Part shown: positions 31,356 to 32,871 of the stretch, piece after piece
How positions within the stretch are numbered: position 1 is the stretch's first letter
How the letters are laid out: every line of letters starts with the position of its first letter
Source of the DNA: CAZFDE01 sp964517795
Lineage (GTDB): Bacteria; Planctomycetota; Phycisphaerae; Sedimentisphaerales; Anaerobacaceae
Assembly: GCA_964517795.1 (NCBI GenBank)
Contig: CAZFDE010000028.1
Location: forward strand, 1-32,871
Direction of reading: 5' to 3'
DNA length: 32,871 nucleotides
Notes under the pieces: model-generated
What the model saw: the letters and a program-made list of their open reading frames with translations, nothing else
Databases searched by the model: none
Told to the model about the DNA's origin: nothing
Position numbers and translations under genes: made by a program

Positions 31356-31565
31356 GGCCGGCAAGGAAGATCGCATAGCAATATGAAATATTAAGCGCAT
31401 CTCTGAAGCAGCCGGGCGAAGCCGTTTTGAAATTGAAAGATTGGAATTCGGATTGTACCGTGTATGAGGCGTTGACGATATTGCATCTATTTTTCTGGCA
31501 TTGAGCGAGCGATTCGGATAAAATACCCCTCAAATCCATGAACCCACGTGCGTAAGGACCCGGCT

Positions 31566-32871
31566 ATGCCGCAGGAAATAATAGAGAGCGATGACATGGA
31601 ACCAGCAAGGCCAAAACCCAAATACTCCAAATTGGCGAAGGCCAGCGGAATTTGTGCATTAATCTCAATCCCCATGTATTTATTAACAAATGTAGTTCTT
31701 GAACATGATAATGAATTATTGGGTCACATATCCGCTGGCGTTTTTACGATATTATTCTTAGGCTCTTTTTTTCTTTCACTGATTGCATTGATTATAATTT
31801 ATAGGTGCGATGAACAACTGGGCGGAAAAAATCTTGCCCGTTTAGTTCTTTCTTTGGTTTCAATTATGATCTTCATTTTCGGTTTAATGCCGGTTGCTTC
31901 AAGGTGCACAAAAAAATTGTCATTACGCATTCTATGCGCGACAAATATGCACGGTTTGGGGAAATGTATAACGATTTATGCCGAAGATCATAATGATGTG
32001 CTGCCCGATCCGAATCATTGGTGCGATATACTTGTCGAGGAGGTTGGTATTGTTCCAAAATCGTTTATCTGTCGCCAATCCGAGGCCGAGGAGGGACTAT
32101 CATCATATGCTTTAAACCGAAATGTTATCGGTTATCGGTTTTCAGAACTGCCGCCCGATATCGTAATATTATTTGAAACGCAGCCGGGTTGGAACATGGT
32201 CGGCGAACCGGGAAACCTTGCCTGTTATCACGAGAGAGGATGTAATATCTTGTTTGCTGATGGCTATGTTGAATACGTTAAAGCCGAAAAGATACCCAAG
32301 CTTCGGTGGAAAGTGGAAGGCAAGGAAATTTTTCCAGATGATTATCTGCACAAAATTTATATTAAGCCACAACAGCGCGAATATCGGCCGTCTTTGAAAA
32401 CCAGACTGATTACAAGTATTGCTATTTGGATTTCGGTTCTGGCAGTTGGTATTGGATTACTCGTAAAATTTCGTTTCGTCAAGTCCTGGAAACGTGGAAT
32501 TCTTTTCACCCTTTTTGTTTTGATTGGTGGATTCTTGTTAGGATTCATTTGCGAACTTTATTACCAATCACCAAATTTTTCCAGAATCGGGATTATCGCA
32601 GGGGGTTATTTTGGCCTATTGGCCGGGCTGGTTTTGTGGGCATATGTTACAAATGCGCCTGATTGGCTCAAAGGGCAGGAAAGCTTTAAGCGATATTGCG
32701 GGGCGGTCGGCATGCTGACGGGTGTTTTTTGTTCCATATTTATTCATCTGACAATGATGATCATCTATCAAGGCCAGGCTTATGGACTTGCCGGAGGTCT
32801 GCCATTCGGCCTTGCGGCCGGATGGATTCTCGGCCGCATCGCCGGGGCGATGGTGACAAAAGAGGCGAACA
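31566..32871 (+). CDS. Polytopic membrane protein with an embedded H-X9-DG (DUF1559-like) module, 3' end cut by window
   Basis: An open frame of 435 codons runs without a stop to the window edge. The start ATG 31566 has AAGGA 7 nt upstream. The first 110 residues contain three membrane helices (about 27-43, 54-79, 92-112). A soluble domain (about 118-268) then shows the planctomycete prepilin-like pattern: RILCATNMHGLGKCITIYAE followed by NDVLPD, and later His222 with nine residues before Asp232-Gly233 (FADGYVEYV), the H-X9-DG motif. At least four more helices follow (about 281-300, 311-329, 341-362, 380-401) and probably another at 405-428. Known H-X9-DG proteins usually have a single N-terminal helix, so this arrangement is unusual. 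The function is unknown. Confidence 0.8.
   Translation, partial: MPQEIIESDDMEPARPKPKYSKLAKASGICALISIPMYLLTNVVLEHDNELLGHISAGVFTILFLGSFFLSLIALIIIYRCDEQLGGKNLARLVLSLVSIMIFIFGLMPVASRCTKKLSLRILCATNMHGLGKCITIYAEDHNDVLPDPNHWCDILVEEVGIVPKSFICRQSEAEEGLSSYALNRNVIGYRFSELPPDIVILFETQPGWNMVGEPGNLACYHERGCNILFADGYVEYVKAEKIPKLRWKVEGKEIFPDDYLHKIYIKPQQREYRPSLKTRLITSIAIWISVLAVGIGLLVKFRFVKSWKRGILFTLFVLIGGFLLGFICELYYQSPNFSRIGIIAGGYFGLLAGLVLWAYVTNAPDWLKGQESFKRYCGAVGMLTGVFCSIFIHLTMMIIYQGQAYGLAGGLPFGLAAGWILGRIAGAMVTKEAN

Noticed and set aside
31496..31524. Possible promoter (TGGCAT, 17 bp, TAAAAT) before the H-X9-DG gene
   Set aside because: The -10 is good but the -35 is poor; not strong enough to list as a feature.
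31336..31539. A 67-codon open frame on the - strand between clpX and the membrane protein gene
   Set aside because: No ribosome-binding site, overlaps the dispersed repeat, and no protein-like features.

Overview
The window looks like part of the chromosome of a Gram-negative, probably anaerobic or microaerobic member of the Planctomycetota, most likely class Phycisphaerae. This rests on gene content, not on a search: an H-X9-DG (DUF1559/prepilin-like) protein, a DUF1844 protein next to smpB, a DUF3604 protein, an OprB-type porin with a C-terminal Phe (so an outer membrane is present), a ferredoxin-dependent 2-oxoacid oxidoreductase and a ferrous-iron (Feo) system. I see no rRNA, tRNA, CRISPR array, prophage or complete insertion sequence.

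Layout. 1-479: the 5' part of enolase, leftward, with a good promoter. 728-4905: metallophosphoesterase, yidC and mnmE, rightward and probably one operon. 4908-6857: a secreted DUF3604 (PHP-like) protein, leftward. 7252-7641: a small lipoprotein behind a strong promoter and a long leader. 7908-10411: a leftward housekeeping operon, smpB, DUF1844, trpC, TSUP permease. 10753-20039: a cell-envelope/polysaccharide region. It holds phosphomannose isomerase, a lipoprotein amidase and a DUF2723 GT-C protein on the + strand; a MraY/WecA-like sugar-phosphate transferase coupled to an ATP-grasp protein on the - strand; and then a UDP-sugar dehydrogenase, a DegT aminotransferase, a NusG paralogue and a small membrane protein on the + strand. 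20043-24187: a leftward iron block, DtxR/MntR-type regulator, feoA, feoB, porin. 24519-29949: korDABC-type 2-oxoacid:ferredoxin oxidoreductase followed by an orphan ExbD and a secreted alpha-solenoid protein. 30035-31309: clpX. 31566-end: a large multi-pass membrane protein with an H-X9-DG module, open at the window edge.

The most interesting signals are regulatory and repetitive. The feo operon promoter is a perfect TTGACA/TATAAT pair whose 18-bp spacer contains most of an imperfect palindrome, and the regulator's ATG lies only 8 nt after the -10, so its mRNA is probably leaderless. A second copy of the 22-bp palindrome (17/22 identical) lies just before feoB. manA has the same promoter-to-ATG distance and no Shine-Dalgarno sequence. 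A 45-bp element (42/45 identical) occurs at 7780 and 31311, in both cases downstream of a + strand gene. The last gene has an unusual architecture: a prepilin-like H-X9-DG domain set inside a polytopic membrane protein.

Genes working together: the dehydrogenase, aminotransferase, ATP-grasp protein, lipid-linked sugar transferase and NusG paralogue fit assembly of a surface glycan containing an aminated uronic-acid-type sugar. The regulator, FeoA, FeoB and perhaps the porin fit ferrous iron uptake, which would supply the iron-sulfur enzymes encoded next door.
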